Below, piece after piece: positions 1 to 11,969 of a stretch of DNA of 64,000 bases. Both the position numbers and the translations under genes were made by a program. The notes under the pieces were generated by a model. The model was not told where the DNA came from, did not search any database, and was given only the letters and a program-made list of their open reading frames with translations. This stretch comes from Diphasiastrum complanatum (Eukaryota > Streptophyta > Lycopodiopsida > Lycopodiales > Lycopodiaceae), in assembly GCA_029204225.1 (NCBI GenBank), contig CM055107.1:3164706-3228705 (forward strand), written 5' to 3'. How positions within the stretch are numbered: the stretch's first letter is position 1; every line of letters begins with the position of its first letter.

Positions 1-1200
1 GTTGGTTATCAGGGTTGGTGGAAGATGCCATGTTGATGGTGGGGTTGCATGATAGCTTCGGAGATGTAGGAAAAGATCTAGGTATGGAAAAGGAGAAAAA
101 GAGACACAAAAAAGAGAAAAATAATGGAATTTGACTGGATGGAGGTGGAACAAGTAGAAGCGAGTTGAAATTGGTGATAGAATGTGCTAAGGATGGTTTG
201 TAAGAAGTTTGGTTGCAATAAAAAATATTTGGAAATCCGAGTGGAAAATCGACAAGAGCTTCACTGTGTAAAGTGACAATTGACTTGAATTCCCTACTTA
301 TATAGAAGAAAATAGAGTGCGTATTAGAAGAGGTGCACTTTCCACTGCTCAATTCCATACCAAATTTTGCAAGGCCCTCCTTCACAGTATTATAAGACCC
401 CAACAAAGTTGGCGAGAGTTCAGTAGCTGATTTGATTGTCCTATGAGAGTTCAGTAGCTGATTTGATTGTCCTGTGAGAGTTCTATAGGTCATGCAAGGG
501 TTCAACACTCGTAGAGAGGGAACTCTCATCCAACTTGCTCATTTTTGCTGATTTTCAAGATCTAATCACATAGATAGGTCAATTTCACTATTTTGATTTC
601 ATTTATGCTACCTGCAAAGGTTAGTAAGGTGATCTTGATAGCATGCAAGAGTTCTGAAGATTTTGCTTGTCTGAACTCTCGTAGAGGCTCATATTTGACT
701 TTTCCTTCAAAAGTAACTCTCGCCGAGATTTCTGTGAGTCCATCTAGGTTAGATTTGACTATGGTGAGTCCTACAAGAGTTCTTATGAAGATCTGGTAGT
801 TGATCCATCAGTTTAAGTGATTTTTACCACTATGCTTCTCTTCCACTATTTGATGCACCATCTTGCTTTGGTGAGTTTTTTACATCTCAAAGTTCAAGTA
901 AGGCAATTCTAGTTTTGGATAATGCCTATTGTATGGACATATTTCTTGTCATTATTGGCTTAGATATGTTCCCAAAACATTCTAAAAGCAATATATTGTG
1001 TCATCAAAAGTATGTTCGTAGATCTAATAACAACAAGAATGAGTTTGATACTCATAGTTTGAAAAATCATGTTTTTTCATGTTATGAGGCATTTTGTAAA
1101 CTTCTCTTGAGATTAAGTGAAGCATCCAAAGAGGACACTTAAATCCTTAAGAAAGTATTTAGCCTCAAGATAGAATTTGATTTCAATGTTACATCCATTA
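1..1200. other. Intergenic, no recognisable gene
   Basis: No frame here resembles a known protein. The stretch has scattered gagagttc/aactctcg words on both strands between 400 and 790 and one 31-bp tandem duplication (listed separately). This style of short-word repetition is like the untranslated leaders of the LTR elements elsewhere in the window, but no LTR edge or primer site was found. Confidence 0.4.
414..482. repeat. 31-bp tandem duplication
   Basis: Two full units starting at 414 and 445 with the start of a third at 476. Each begins gagagttc and contains agctgatttgattgtcct; they differ by about one base. Confidence 0.85.
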
Positions 1201-1638
1201 TGGATAAAGTTCATAATATGTGGACTAGTCAAGCTAGTATGCTTAATCTTGATAATCGATACTTTTGCCCATCTTATAATGTTGATCTCTATGATCTTTA
1301 TGTTGAGGCATGGAAGCCACGGATTTCTCAATTTATGATACAACTAACATGCAAATGGAATTTTCAAATCAAAGATCATCATCAAGCATGGAGGAAGCAT
1401 ATTGTAATAGTGGCAAATTGGTGGAATACTCTTCAAAGGTATTGGCAAGAGATTTCTACCAAAGAGATCTTATCATGGATATGGTGAGGATGTTGCTATG
1501 ATGGATTCTTTGGCTGATCTTCACTTCATATGCATACCAAAGGATCCACTCAAAAATTTCCTTCATCAAACATAGGACCAACCTTGGATTGATTCCAAGA
1601 TCAATGTTCAAGTCAAATAGATAACTTATTAGGAGGAG
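1201..1638 (+). other. Probable 3' internal remnant of an LTR element
   Basis: No domain can be named. The stretch ends in a purine tract, aggaggag (1631-1638), directly followed by TGTTGAAAAT. That is the usual polypurine tract plus LTR start of plant LTR retrotransposons, so this is probably the decayed 3' internal part of such an element. The link rests on that junction only. Confidence 0.3.
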
Positions 1639-1900
1639 TGTTGAAAATAAAAAAGCCATCTATCTTTACTTTTGGGGTTGATGAAGTTTTCCATCATGCA
1701 TTTAGTTGTTAGACATGAAAAAGCCAAATTTGGCCTAGTAGAAACTCGAGCCACTACACATGCATAAAGTCTAAGTTTGCCAAATGTGACATGCAAAGCA
1801 AACTAAGACTTGTATTGGCACATGTTTGTACACTTGTAGTCTAGAAATGACACATGTAGAAAGTAGGTGGATAAAGTTGCATGTCTCAACATGCAAAGTT
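1639..1900 (+). mobile_element. LTR-like repeat, family R copy 1
   Basis: Begins TGTTGAAAAT after a polypurine tract. The part from about 1735 (tagtagaaactcg, then acatgcat, gacatgcaa, gacacatg, gtaggt words in order) recurs at 11637-11800 in the same orientation and at about 21895-22060 in reverse. Three copies with shared word order support a dispersed LTR family. The right edge is not defined. Confidence 0.5.
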
Positions 1901-3600
1901 GTTGGTAAGAATTTTATCCTTGTTTGGCTTAATTATCACTCACATTTGATTAGTCTCATTGGTAGATATGTTGAATGGAAGCATGCGTACACAGGCTGTG
2001 ATTATCATTGAATGGCATAGTAATCGTGCTTACACAAGACCGTTGGAAGTCTATACACGTGGGTGCTGCCTCAGGAGCAACCATGAATCGTTCTACAAGT
2101 ATGAACATTTTCTTTATTACTATCGCTATGTCTTCTGATAGCGAACAATCAGATAGGAATGGATTGCTGTTGTATGCACTTGAGGCACATGTTTTTTGCA
2201 AGTATATATGGCCGCTGGCTAGCAGATTACTGACAACCAGTAGTGCGCATTACTACCATTGCATTTTGTGGATATAACTTGATAACACCTTGCTATATAT
2301 ACCCTACTGATATAGCAGTAGGGCATGCGCTGGCAGTGATGGACCATCGCTCTTTTTGCTTAATGCTGAAAAAACAAGTAACATATGATTATTCTTGTAT
2401 TGCATGGTCCTATTTCGCTCATTGCTATGCATAGCTGGCCACCTACCATGCGCCTCGTTTGTCTCTGTAGCTCATGATTATATAAATAGAGAACAAGATA
2501 GATGCTTGCTCATGAGAATAGCATCACAACGGTTGTCTCTGGTCATTATTTAAGGAGGTTTTGTGATGCATTATCAATAGGATCAACTTTGAAAGAAATG
2601 ATTATTAAAGCAATCCTGCTGTTTTTTTTGGAGGTATTGTAATTCGAGCGATGAAGTTTTATGGGGATGATTCTATGGCTTTGGAAGATATTAATTTCTG
2701 CTTGCAAGATGAATGACATTTTATTAACACCTTTCTAAAAACTATGATACTCCTATAACGAAAATGCACTTTTATTAACTCGGTATTCTCGATTTGAAAT
2801 TATTACTATATAAGGAGGTTTTCACTTAAAGTAGTTGGAGATGGGTAGCTCGCAAGAAATCTCTTCGCCTTGCATCCAGGTATGAAGCTATATGAGGTAA
2901 CACCGATATGAATGGTTTTCTCACCCAACACTAAAAGACGGTTCATGCACACATGAGGGACTTCAATGTATGCCAAAAATGATTGTTCTTTAAAGCTTTT
3001 TACCAAAAGTACCTACGTTTTATGCCTTTAATTTGATAAGGTTTTATTTACAATACTTATAACAAGGATAGGATTTATTAAACTTAAAATGCCATGTTTT
3101 GTTAATATGCTTATGTACTTAGGAAGAGCTTGGCCTTGACGTGCTTGTATGGCATGGATTTGCCCAAGCCAAAAGGTGCTTTGGACTCCCATCAATTCTC
3201 ATGGGAGTTCTTGGGGCTAGTATGGCACGGATCTGCCCTAGCACTAATGTTGAAGCCAAGTCTCTTTTCATCTGTGTATAACAGGATAGCTTCTTATGTG
3301 TAGTATGCTAATATGAATCTAATACATTCCTTTTGCTCTTGTATTGATCAATATGGCATCTGCACTGATACGATTTTTATTATAGGGCATGATGTATTGC
3401 TAACTTTGACTTTCGTGATTGGGAAGATTGGACGTATTAGTTTAAATTACAATCAAGCTGATAAGGTAGTGAATAATGTTTCAGACCTGGATAACAACTG
3501 ATAATGTTAACTAGAACCAAGCATTAGCAACTATTGATTGTACAATAGTAGGTTACATGTGTTGACATGATGATAGATCCGAAGTGAGTGTCATACCAAA
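1901..3600. other. Intergenic, no recognisable gene
   Basis: AT-rich. The longest frames are under 90 codons and show no motif. Nothing else identified. Confidence 0.4.
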
Positions 3601-4287
3601 AAAGGCATACCAACGAAGGATCGTATTCTTGAAGCCAATGATAGGCTTATCTCAAGTAACTATTCATTGTGGAAAGTGATGGAATCACTTCTTGAGATGA
3701 ATGATGTTTTGGATATTGTTGTAGGTTTGGAGGAGAGACGAGCACAAGATCAAATGAGGTATGATAAGAGGGCCAAAAGGGCTCTACACATGATCAAAAT
3801 GAATGTTACCAATGAGCTTCTCAAGGAAGTTGGTAAGTGTACTTCATCTAAGGATGCTTGGGATTCATTGAAGAAGCTTTATGAATCCAAGTCTACTTCT
3901 AGAGTGTTGACTCTAAGAAGGCAAATCTTTTCTTGTTTGCAAAATAATGAAAAAAGTCCAAGTACCTTTGTTTTAAGGATGAAAGCATTGAATGATGAGT
4001 TGGCTTGCATTGATGAGAGCATTAAGGAAGGAGAGGTTGTTCAAGTCATTCTTAATGGATTGTTGGATGCTCATGCTAACATTGTTCAAAGTATTGCGAT
4101 TCAAAAGACTTTGCCAAGTTTAATGGATCTTCAAGAGATCTTGATCAATAAAGAATATAGGCTTCAAGCAAGAGGTGGATCTACATCGACACTTCAAGAG
4201 GAGGCTATGTTCACAAAGGGCAAATTCAAAGGCAAAATCAAAAGTAAGTGGTCTAAAGGGCAAGATCAAGTGAACAGCTGGTCGTAG
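3601..4287 (+). pseudogene. Ty1/Copia gag fragment (UBN2-type)
   Basis: An open frame of about 228 codons matches the capsid-like gag domain of plant Copia elements. It has the N-terminal SNYSLWKVMES stretch, the central DAWDSLKKLYES block and a LRMKALNDEL helix, then a basic Lys-rich tail. It is open without an ATG at 3601, so the N-terminus is lost or decayed. It stops at 4287 before any zinc knuckle, and no protease, integrase or reverse transcriptase follows. This is a truncated copy, not a host gene. The family call is secure; the subfamily is unknown. Confidence 0.8.
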
Positions 4288-5036
4288 GTAACAGCTGGGT
4301 GTCCTAAAACTTGCTTCCCTTTATCGTATCCTGAACTGTAAGACTTTATACAACCTTATTTTCACCTGTTATCCTATAAATTAAAGGGTTCAAAGGGTGT
4401 GGTCTTGACTTGTCAAGGGGGACTATGTGAAATCTTGTTACTCTCTCAATGTCTTTTTAAGATGCCAACCTGACTACCTTTTGGTTGGGGTAGTACTGCC
4501 TTTACTTGTATTTTATGGCTAACTAGGTCTATTTTATGGTGTAGTCCACATGATGGTTTCATGATGCAGTTGTGCTTGGTTATGGGGAGCCCCTTCTTCC
4601 ACCTAACCCCTTTGTTTAGACTGTCATATTTTGCATGAAGAAAGTTGTTGATGTTCACAAACTTATCCACTCCGGTATAGGCACTCTCCCTACCCTTCTT
4701 AAAAAAACTAATAACTTTTGCTAGGCTCATCAGAATGATTTAAAACCAATTGCAATGTAAAGTAGATCTTTGTAGCTTTCCAAAAGCTATAATGTCATTA
4801 TCTTTGGATCTAGCATCAAGGAGATAAAGGGAATTAAAGTGTATTGATTTTCACACATGTGAACTGTCAGAAATCCGTACAATGACTGTTCAGACCTGAA
4901 AATCTCAATTCTAATCTCTTTGATCCAAAAACTCTTCAAGAATAGATAGAAAAAAGTGGGAAAACTAACTTTCTAGCTTGAATTGAATCAGAGTTCTCAT
5001 GCACAGACCCGATTATAGCATTAAGAGCTTAGTATG
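4288..5036 (-). other. Probable leader of a minus-strand LTR element
   Basis: Lies directly inside the primer site at 5037-5048, where the 5' untranslated leader of that element would be. A minus frame of 94 codons (4446-4730) has no recognisable domain. No gag was identified, so the element is truncated or replaced here. Confidence 0.3.
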
Positions 5037-5403
5037 GCTCTGATACCATGACAAAAAACCAGCAAGTTCACACGTGTGGAAAAATCATAAATGTGTGAAT
5101 GACCTTTAATGCAAATAATCAAATGTTAATAGCTTTCACACATGTGAGAAAGTACAATAAAACTTTATTACATGAAAAAAACTTCTCCTCGAGTTAGAGA
5201 GAGAATTACAATACAAGCTTACAAATACAAGATCCAAACTGACATGATATTGCTTCTATGGTTGATTCATCATCAAAAATAGTGAGGATCTTACTTACAT
5301 ATATAGGAGAGGTACTAGCTCAAGGTAGCACTAGCCTCCAATCACAAATTTACACTTCTAAGTGTAGTATTCACCTAAAACTTGACACTGAAGAAACAAA
5401 ACA
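5037..5403 (-). mobile_element. Primer site plus LTR, minus orientation
   Basis: gctctgatacca at 5037-5048 is the reverse complement of TGGTATCAGAGC, the initiator-Met-tRNA primer site of plant Copia and chromovirus elements. The LTR begins at 5049 (tgacaaaaaacc) immediately next to it. A likely outer edge is 5403, which gives TG...CA ends and about 355 bp. A TATA-like catatatagg lies near 5298. The outer edge is a judgement. Confidence 0.6.
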
Positions 5404-5946
5404 TTTTTGTTTACAAAGCCTTGCTAGCTTTCAGCCCTCAGGCTGACGAAGATGTTCGCGAACACGAAAGTCAGGAGACACGAAACACGAAAAGTTTCGC
5501 GAACACGAAAGCCAAAGGAGACGATCATGAACAGTTCGCGAACACGAAAGATTCACGAACAAGAATTTTTTGCGGTCTGGCATGAGAATCTTTTGCGGTC
5601 CAGCACGAGAGAAAGGCATGCGAGCAAATCGAAACCAACGATGGAAATGAAACCAACGAAGAAAACGAAGCCAACGTCGTGAAACCTTCTCCTACCCTTC
5701 ACGCTCCAAAGAGTACCAACGAGATCATGCAAGTACCCAGAAGTACAGATGTCTGATCTGATGGGATCAAGTTAGCAGATACACTTTAGTTCGTGGCTAA
5801 TCTGCCACTCTTGTAATTTCCTGATTAGTTGTAGATGTTTAATCACTCTAATCTAAAAGGTGACATAGAGCGACTATATACTTGTTGGATGATACTTGAC
5901 AAGAGATGACAGAGCACACATAGAGTGTAGCAGTCTGATGTTAGTA
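5404..5946. repeat. Block with three TTCGCGAACACGAAAG units
   Basis: The palindromic octamer TTCGCGAA occurs at 5455-5462, 5496-5503 and 5535-5542, each followed by CACGAAAG, with spacings of 41 and 39 bases. Looser cacgaaac and caacga words continue to about 5680. A fourth TTCGCGAA lies at 6715-6722. No coding function is evident; short frames across it are low-complexity. Confidence 0.7.
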
Positions 5947-6047
5947 AGCAATCAAGACGAAATTACAGAATACATGTCTGCTTGCATGCGAAGACAATTC
6001 TGTCTAGGATCTGAACATCCAACTGTCCGCTAGTAAAGCGAGACTAT
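5947..6047 (+). pseudogene. Copia RNase H 3'-end fragment
   Basis: About 100 bases closely match 21434-21535, the last codons and post-stop sequence of the plus-strand Copia element. Both contain gcgaagacaattctgtctag and ctagtaaagc. It is therefore a truncated second copy of the same family carrying only the end of the RNase H domain. Confidence 0.8.
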
Positions 6048-6141
6048 TATAAGATTCCAAAATCTAGAGTGCTAGAAAGGTACCTAAGCACACTCTTGGC
6101 ATTCCCTACAAAATGAAATAAACTTTCCTTTATTCGGACAT

Positions 6142-6641
6142 TCAGCAATTTTGTGATTTTTTTTTCACATCCAAAGCATCCAAGTGGTGCTCTAGCCCAC
6201 TATCTAGACTGTTGTTGTTACGCAGCATCATAGATAGTGTATTGCTCTGAAGAATACCAACCATATGTTCTAGTTCCATCATATTCATAGAAAGAGCCTG
6301 TTTACTAGAGGAGTTGGCAAAGTTAATCATTTTGGAAATCCAAGGCATTGGGCCTTACCATAAGATCCCTTCCAATTTAAATTATCTCTATATTGGAATT
6401 TAGCATATGTTTGCTGAATAACCTAAGGATTGAATGAGCAAAAAGTTGTCTCATGTCCAATAGATGAATTGCATAGATGACAATAAGTATCCATCATACA
6501 TTGTTTAAGAGTTTGAAATTCATTTATGGTGTGATTCCTAGCACAAATCACACACCAAACATTTTCTCTGCTAGAAAATGTTTTAGCCGTCTTATCACTT
6601 GTTTTATCAATCTTGGAATTATGCTCTTCCAAAGATTTCAA
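6142..6641 (-). pseudogene. Retroelement gag fragment with Cys/His cluster
   Basis: Two minus frames: 6423-6641 (72 aa) and 6142-6348 (68 aa). The first has CVICARNH, then TYCHLCNSSIGHETTFC. The latter fits CX2CX4HX4C with an extra residue, a degenerate retroviral-type zinc knuckle. The second frame, in the order LRNNNSLDSGLEHHLDALD, resembles LHNNKSLDNGSERHLVALD encoded at about 12384-12452 on the plus strand, so the two loci are relatives. Assignment to gag is inference from the knuckles; the superfamily is unclear. Confidence 0.45.
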
Positions 6642-6649
6642 CTTTGCAT

Positions 6650-7897
6650 CGAATTGGTATTGTGTAGAACCACCAACTTCCGCACGAAAAGAAAATTCAA
6701 AGAAAAAAAAGTTGTTCGCGAATCAGAAGAGAGGACGAACACGAAACAAGAAAAAGCTTCTGCGACACCAAATTGGTTGCTGTAAAGCACAATACAGAGG
6801 GAGAGTGGGTCTACAAGGCACTTGCCACATCACCCTGCCACCTTGGATTAACACATGTGAGTTGTAAATGCATAGAAAACAGGTAGGAGGGCGCACTTTT
6901 GGAGAGAGGAATCATCAAAAATCATTTCCCAACCCAATAAGCCTTGGATCAGAGGTTACAAGCACATTACTAAGGTTCATTATGGAGGCATAGAAGCTTC
7001 TAACAGGTCCAGCAAGCAATCATAAGCTCAGATCATGCAAAACATGCATTTTTGGCCTCCTTCAACAAGCAAAACTTCAATATGTTGGTGTCTAATGCAC
7101 ATCTATCCAAATTGGCATGATGGCTCAAATCAAAGGCAATCCAAATATCTTTAAGCTTGTAACAAGAACCAACAGGTTTAGAACCCCAATTGAGAGGTAT
7201 TCATGCTCAAAAATCATCAGAAATACACTATTTTAAGTGTTTTGAGCCCCCTAATGGTGTCTAATCCCTACCAAACTTCATGAAAGCTTAGGGAAAGCTT
7301 CATTACATTTCTAAAAACGTTCATACCAAGTCTTGGCTGAGAATTTTGAGATCTACCCCAAAATTAGTCCAAAAATCATCAAAAAACCTTGTTTTTTGAC
7401 CAATTTTGACCAAAAATTGTGGGGAAAATCCACAAATTCGTGCAATCAGATCCAAATCCCTGTAAATCCATTGCATGCAAGCACTAAAAGTTCTGATTCA
7501 AGTCAAACATGGTTTCTATATCCCATTTATGGCCCAAAAACCCCAATTTTTGGTCCAAAATCACTATCTAATCAACCTTTTGACTATTCAAACATTAATG
7601 ACTATAAAACAGTAAGTACCAAAATGTACTACACCAGATCCTATAACCAATTTCTTGCAAAGACCATCAATTTTAGGTGAATAATTCACTAAATTCATCA
7701 AATTTCCTATGATTTCCATCAAAATTCATGGAGCAAATCCACATTTATGATCTTTAAGCTGAAAGTACACCAAGGATCTGAGAATCCACCTACTTGAAGT
7801 TGAATTCCAGCACCTGGAAGAAGAAGCAAAGAGGTACACCAAAAGAACTACAAAATCCAAAATCCTCAAGCTCCACCTCCTAGTAGATGTAATCCAA
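6650..7897 (-). other. Probable leader of the minus chromovirus-type element
   Basis: Non-coding, with short repeated ccaaaaat/tcatcaaa words and no domain. It abuts the primer site at 7898, so it occupies the place of a 5' leader. A fourth TTCGCGAA lies at 6715-6722. Confidence 0.35.
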
Positions 7898-8399
7898 GCT
7901 CTGATACCACTATAAGAACCACCAAGTGAAGATCTTCAGGATTCCAATCACATGCAAACCAAAAGGACACCTATGGAGCATGAACCACCCAACCAATATG
8001 GAGAGGTTAGTCAATACCCTAAACAATCCACTCCCAAGCCATAGTGAAGAACACAAGAGAGGAGAGGAGAAACTGACTCAAGAATCACATTTCACAATAG
8101 GAGGATGGGCAAGTTTCCACTAGAATTATTCCCTCAAGAGAGAGAGAGAATATTTCCTTTAGGATTTCCATGCAACCTAAATAGAACTATTGACCTCCTA
8201 TTCTTGCATTGAAGCAGTCTTTACCATGCATGTGCTCCTATGTCCAATTATAGGTCTGGACCCTCGTATGATTATTAATTATTTAATACGACCACGTTCG
8301 GAATGACGTAGCATAACTAATAACTACATACAACTGGAGTGACCGGCTATCCACGCTAGGAATTATTCCGATTCCCTTATACAGGACATGGACATAACA
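7898..8399 (-). mobile_element. Primer site plus LTR, chromovirus family C copy 1
   Basis: gctctgatacca at 7898-7909 is a reverse-complement iMet-tRNA primer site. The LTR follows at about 7911-8399 and its outer edge reads TGTTATGTCC in its own orientation. Its inner end (tataagaaccaccaagtgaag, then ctatggagcatgaaccaccc) resembles the LTRs at 27820-28312 and 42556-43135. Its outer end matches the plus LTR at 48755, which follows a chromodomain integrase. That places it in a Ty3/Gypsy chromovirus family. Confidence 0.75.
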
Positions 8400-8640
8400 A
8401 ATTGCATCTTCTCTAGCTACATGTGCTGCTTATGGCCAAGTTTTTCGAATTCATCCACCATCAACTCAGTTGTTGCATTGATATTTGTAGATGCAATAGT
8501 TGTGGATGTTATAGTCGTTTGCCCAGCTGTATATGGCAGCATGCCAATATTTAGTAATCATCTGAATCTTCATCCTCTTTACATATTGCATCATCCATTG
8601 CATGTTGTAATAACGTATACTCATCTTGACGTTTAAATTC

Positions 8641-9534
8641 CAATCCGATCCTCTTAGGTAGACCTACTAAGAATCACATAATCATAGCATCATTATTAAT
8701 TAGTTTAGGATCACACTCTGATTGAAGATGCTTGATCATCTTGCACCTTTCTCTCTTTCCCATTTTAATTTTACTTAAAAATAGAAAAGGATCTTCCAAG
8801 GATTTAAATCTTGTAATTAGACCAACTTTAACTACTTTCCAATCCATACGTTCAATCTCATCTTGGTTATAAAACCAATCTTGTGCTGCTCCGGTTAAGG
8901 CCATAGGAAATAGCTTAAGTTTATCTTGTGATAAAACTTCGCCATAAACCTCACATGATTCAGCAAATATTTTGAGAAATCTGACTAGATCGGATAACCC
9001 ATTATACTTTGACAACTCTAGATGGAGTGATCTTCTAACAATAACTTGTGGAACAACAATCGGAGAATCAAATATCTTAGGTTCAATATCTCAATCATAC
9101 ATTTTTCCAAATCACTTCAGAAGAACAATGAGATTGGATATAGATTTTTCAATTACTTTTTATCTTTGATCAGATCTGTAAAACTTTATCACTTGACAAT
9201 AATTAGATTTTGATTTTAAAAAAAAAGATCGTGATCAAGCGATCAACACTCTAAAAATATGAATTTCTCATATTCAATGACAAACTGTAATAGAATCTTC
9301 CAAAAATTTGACAGTAGCTAGATCTGATAAATCAGAACTCAAAAATAGTACTCGCAAAGGTTCCCTAGGTGAAGGTTGACTTGGAGAGGATTTATTCACT
9401 ACTATTTTGGATAAAAAATCACTTATCTGGTTGTTTCCGACAAATTTGAAAAAACTAACTTGCGTCTGATTGTCAATAGGCATATCTGATAATGATGACG
9501 CTAGGGTAGAACCAGCGAAGGTTTTTTTGGACAA
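8641..9534 (-). pseudogene. Ty3/Gypsy gag remnant
   Basis: The minus frame 8674-9015 carries a Retrotrans_gag core: KLKLFPMALTGAAQDWFYNQ, then a WKVVKVGLITRFKS stretch. A second minus frame, 9274-9534 (86 aa, Ser/Pro-rich), is probably the variable N-terminal part of the same protein, separated by a frame break. No zinc knuckle or pol follows; an unrelated-looking minus LTR begins at 8399. Internal deletion of the whole pol is the simplest reading. Confidence 0.65.
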
Positions 9535-10299
9535 ACAATGACATTTTATAGCTTGGCAAGCATTAAGATAGACTTTTTGGATAATCTAGATCAATCTAAC
9601 TAAAAAATGATGAATTACTATACTTGAAAACCTCATGCAAATCGAAAAAGGTTCAAGCGAAGGATCAAAAGTAATACTGTTATTTTTATAAAAAAGAAAA
9701 CTTTTTTGACAAAAATAGCTTAGTATAACAATTGACTTTTGACTTAACGTTCGCCCAACTTACTGATTATCAAAAATAGTATAATTGACTGATTGTGACT
9801 CTAGCGAAGATTCTGACAAAGGTTTCTCTCATAGAACTGATATTCTTGTAGAAAGGCATTAAACTTTCTACAAAAGATTATCAACAACTAGTGGAACGGT
9901 CACTTTAGCCTTTTTTTTTTGGAGTTAACTCTCGCTGACCTAGCTATAGATAGATCTGGGTCAGATCTAGGTACAATAGACCAAGCGAAGGTTGGTTTTC
10001 TGTATTTTTTTGTTTTTAGGGATTTTTTCACTTTTTTTGGTGGTTTTTGTTTAGTTTTTGAAAATCGACTGGGAAGTAACCTTTGCCCTTCAAACTGTAG
10101 TTTCACTACATCATGGTGGTGCTGCCTACAAGTGTCATGTGCCAACCTTAGCATTAGAACATCTAATCCATTCATAAACATCAAATTACAATGGAAGTGC
10201 AAGAAATAAAAAAAAAAACTAGTCAAAAATCAAGAAGATAGCTAAAAGTAACCAAAATAGGCAAAATAAGGTATGATTATTCATGATTATTGATCATTC
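9535..10299 (-). other. Probable leader upstream of the gag remnant
   Basis: Non-coding with repeated agcgaagg/gcgaagat words (near 9656, 9804, 9983). Position and style fit the 5' leader of the minus gag remnant to its left. No primer site was recognised. Confidence 0.3.
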
Positions 10300-10688
10300 A
10301 CAAGATAGGGGCCTGATTTTAGAGCACGATCACAACTCTCATGTGATTTTAGGCACGTGAACCACTTTCTCCATCAAGAAAGCTCTCAAAGAGAAGCTTC
10401 AAGATCTCTTAAAACTCAAAATTTCAAAATGAACAATAGCCTCCAAATTTAGCATGACCTCAGCTATTTATAGTGGTCATTTGTGCCTCTATTATAAGTT
10501 TGGGGCCTTAATTAGCTAAATCGGGCCTTACAACCATTTTTGCAATTCCGCTATTCACAATTATAGCGAGGTTGTTTGAGCCACTTTATTAACTGTCCTA
10601 TTGACTAGCTCAAATCTAATTTAGCTCCATGGTTATATTTGGCAATTCATTAGTAAGCTCATGGGCTAATTACATGCAGCACATGACA
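10300..10688 (-). mobile_element. LTR, TGTCATGT family, minus
   Basis: In minus orientation the LTR starts TGTCATGTGC at 10688, preceded by a purine tract (aaagtaaggggag). The pre-LTR sequence resembles that before the plus LTR at 40991 (tttttgaggacaagaatg, then a tract, then TGTCATGT). A TATA-like ctataaatag lies near 10470. The inner edge near 10300 is approximate. Confidence 0.55.
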
Positions 10689-10694
10689 CTCCCC

Positions 10695-11340
10695 TTACTT
10701 TAAGCATTTTTGCCTTAAAAAATGAAAGCCATGTAGTCCTTTGTTGAGTGCCATGTTTCGTGAATCCTTTGGTGGAAGTCGAGAAATGTTTGGGCCACCT
10801 TGAGTGAGAAACATCTGTCCATGTGTTATTCCTATATATGGCCATCTTCTGTTTGTCAGATTTAGCTTGTTGTTGTAGAACAAGGTTGCAACGGAATTTC
10901 TTTGGAAAAACTTTTGATCTACAACTGATCCCATAGAATTGATAAGATCACTGAAGAAGAGATTGATGAAACACAAGAAAGCTTCAAGTTGCATTAGTTC
11001 TGCATGGGATGGCATATTCCAAGCAACTGGACATTCGATAGTCTTCTTCCTTAGCATCTCCCTTAATTGGATAGGCTATCCCATTCCAGATGCATCCTTT
11101 CCTGTCCCTGCATCCGATTTTGTTGCCTTGTGCATTGCTCCTTGATGTAGGATCACAATATCCTTTTGTAACTCCAAGGCGTTGACTAAAGCAATGATTT
11201 CATCCAAGTTAGTATGTGGGTTATGGGTCCACAAAACTGAATGAAGTGAGAAGAATTTAGGACAATTGCATAGTAACAAGTAGTCTATGGGGTATGGGTC
11301 CACAAAATTGAATGAAGTGGGAAGACTTTAGGACAATTGC
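10695..11340 (-). pseudogene. 3' internal part of the TGTCATGT-family element
   Basis: Minus frames 10695-11057 (120 aa) and 11076-11303 (75 aa) run up to the polypurine tract of the LTR at 10688. The last codons (FHFLRQKCLK) occupy the place of the protein end in the related plus element near 40970. No domain could be named. A 71-bp tandem duplication (starts 11222 and 11293, tatgggtccacaaaa) sits in the second frame, a sign of decay. Confidence 0.4.
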
Positions 11341-11969
11341 AAATTTCACTGTTAAAATCACAAATTTGCTAGTAACAAATTTGTTCCTTTCCACCATCCC
11401 AAAATTCTGAGTCCTCGAAGAATGTAACCTGTAGCTTTTGGCAATATGTCAACTTGGGTTTCAGTAATTGATTTTGGTTTTTTTTTATACCATTGCTATC
11501 TTATGAAGCTTGATGTGATAATCACTTTTGTTTTTTACAGTCGCAGTTTGGATCTTAAGGATCTGATCAATCTGAACGGCTGGAAGTGAAATTTAGGCCT
11601 TTTACGGTGGTTTAGACTTAGAATTAGCAAAAATATGCTAGTAGAAACTCGTGACATTTCACATGCATTAATTGTAATTGATCCATAGTGACATGCAAGG
11701 CATGCACAAAGTAAAATGGACACATGCATGATGATTTGTACATTTCTAGTTAGAACTAGGACACTTGGTAAAAGTAGGTAGAGATACATGCATGAGATGT
11801 GACAAATGTCACATAGACTCTAGTTTTCACTTTAGATGTCATCAAAAGGTGGATGGATGTGGTTCTACCTCAAGCTACCTCAAACTCCATAAATATATGT
11901 AGCTCTCCTCATAATTGATGATGAAGAACCAAAGCTTTGTAGCTATCTCTTGCCATTTTGGATCCACAC
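11341..11969 (+). mobile_element. LTR-like repeat, family R copy 2
   Basis: From about 11637 (tagtagaaactcg) to 11800 it follows the word order of 1735-1890 in the same orientation. No gene is present. The SINE at 11970 is inserted just downstream. 11341-11590 holds nothing recognisable. Confidence 0.45.
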
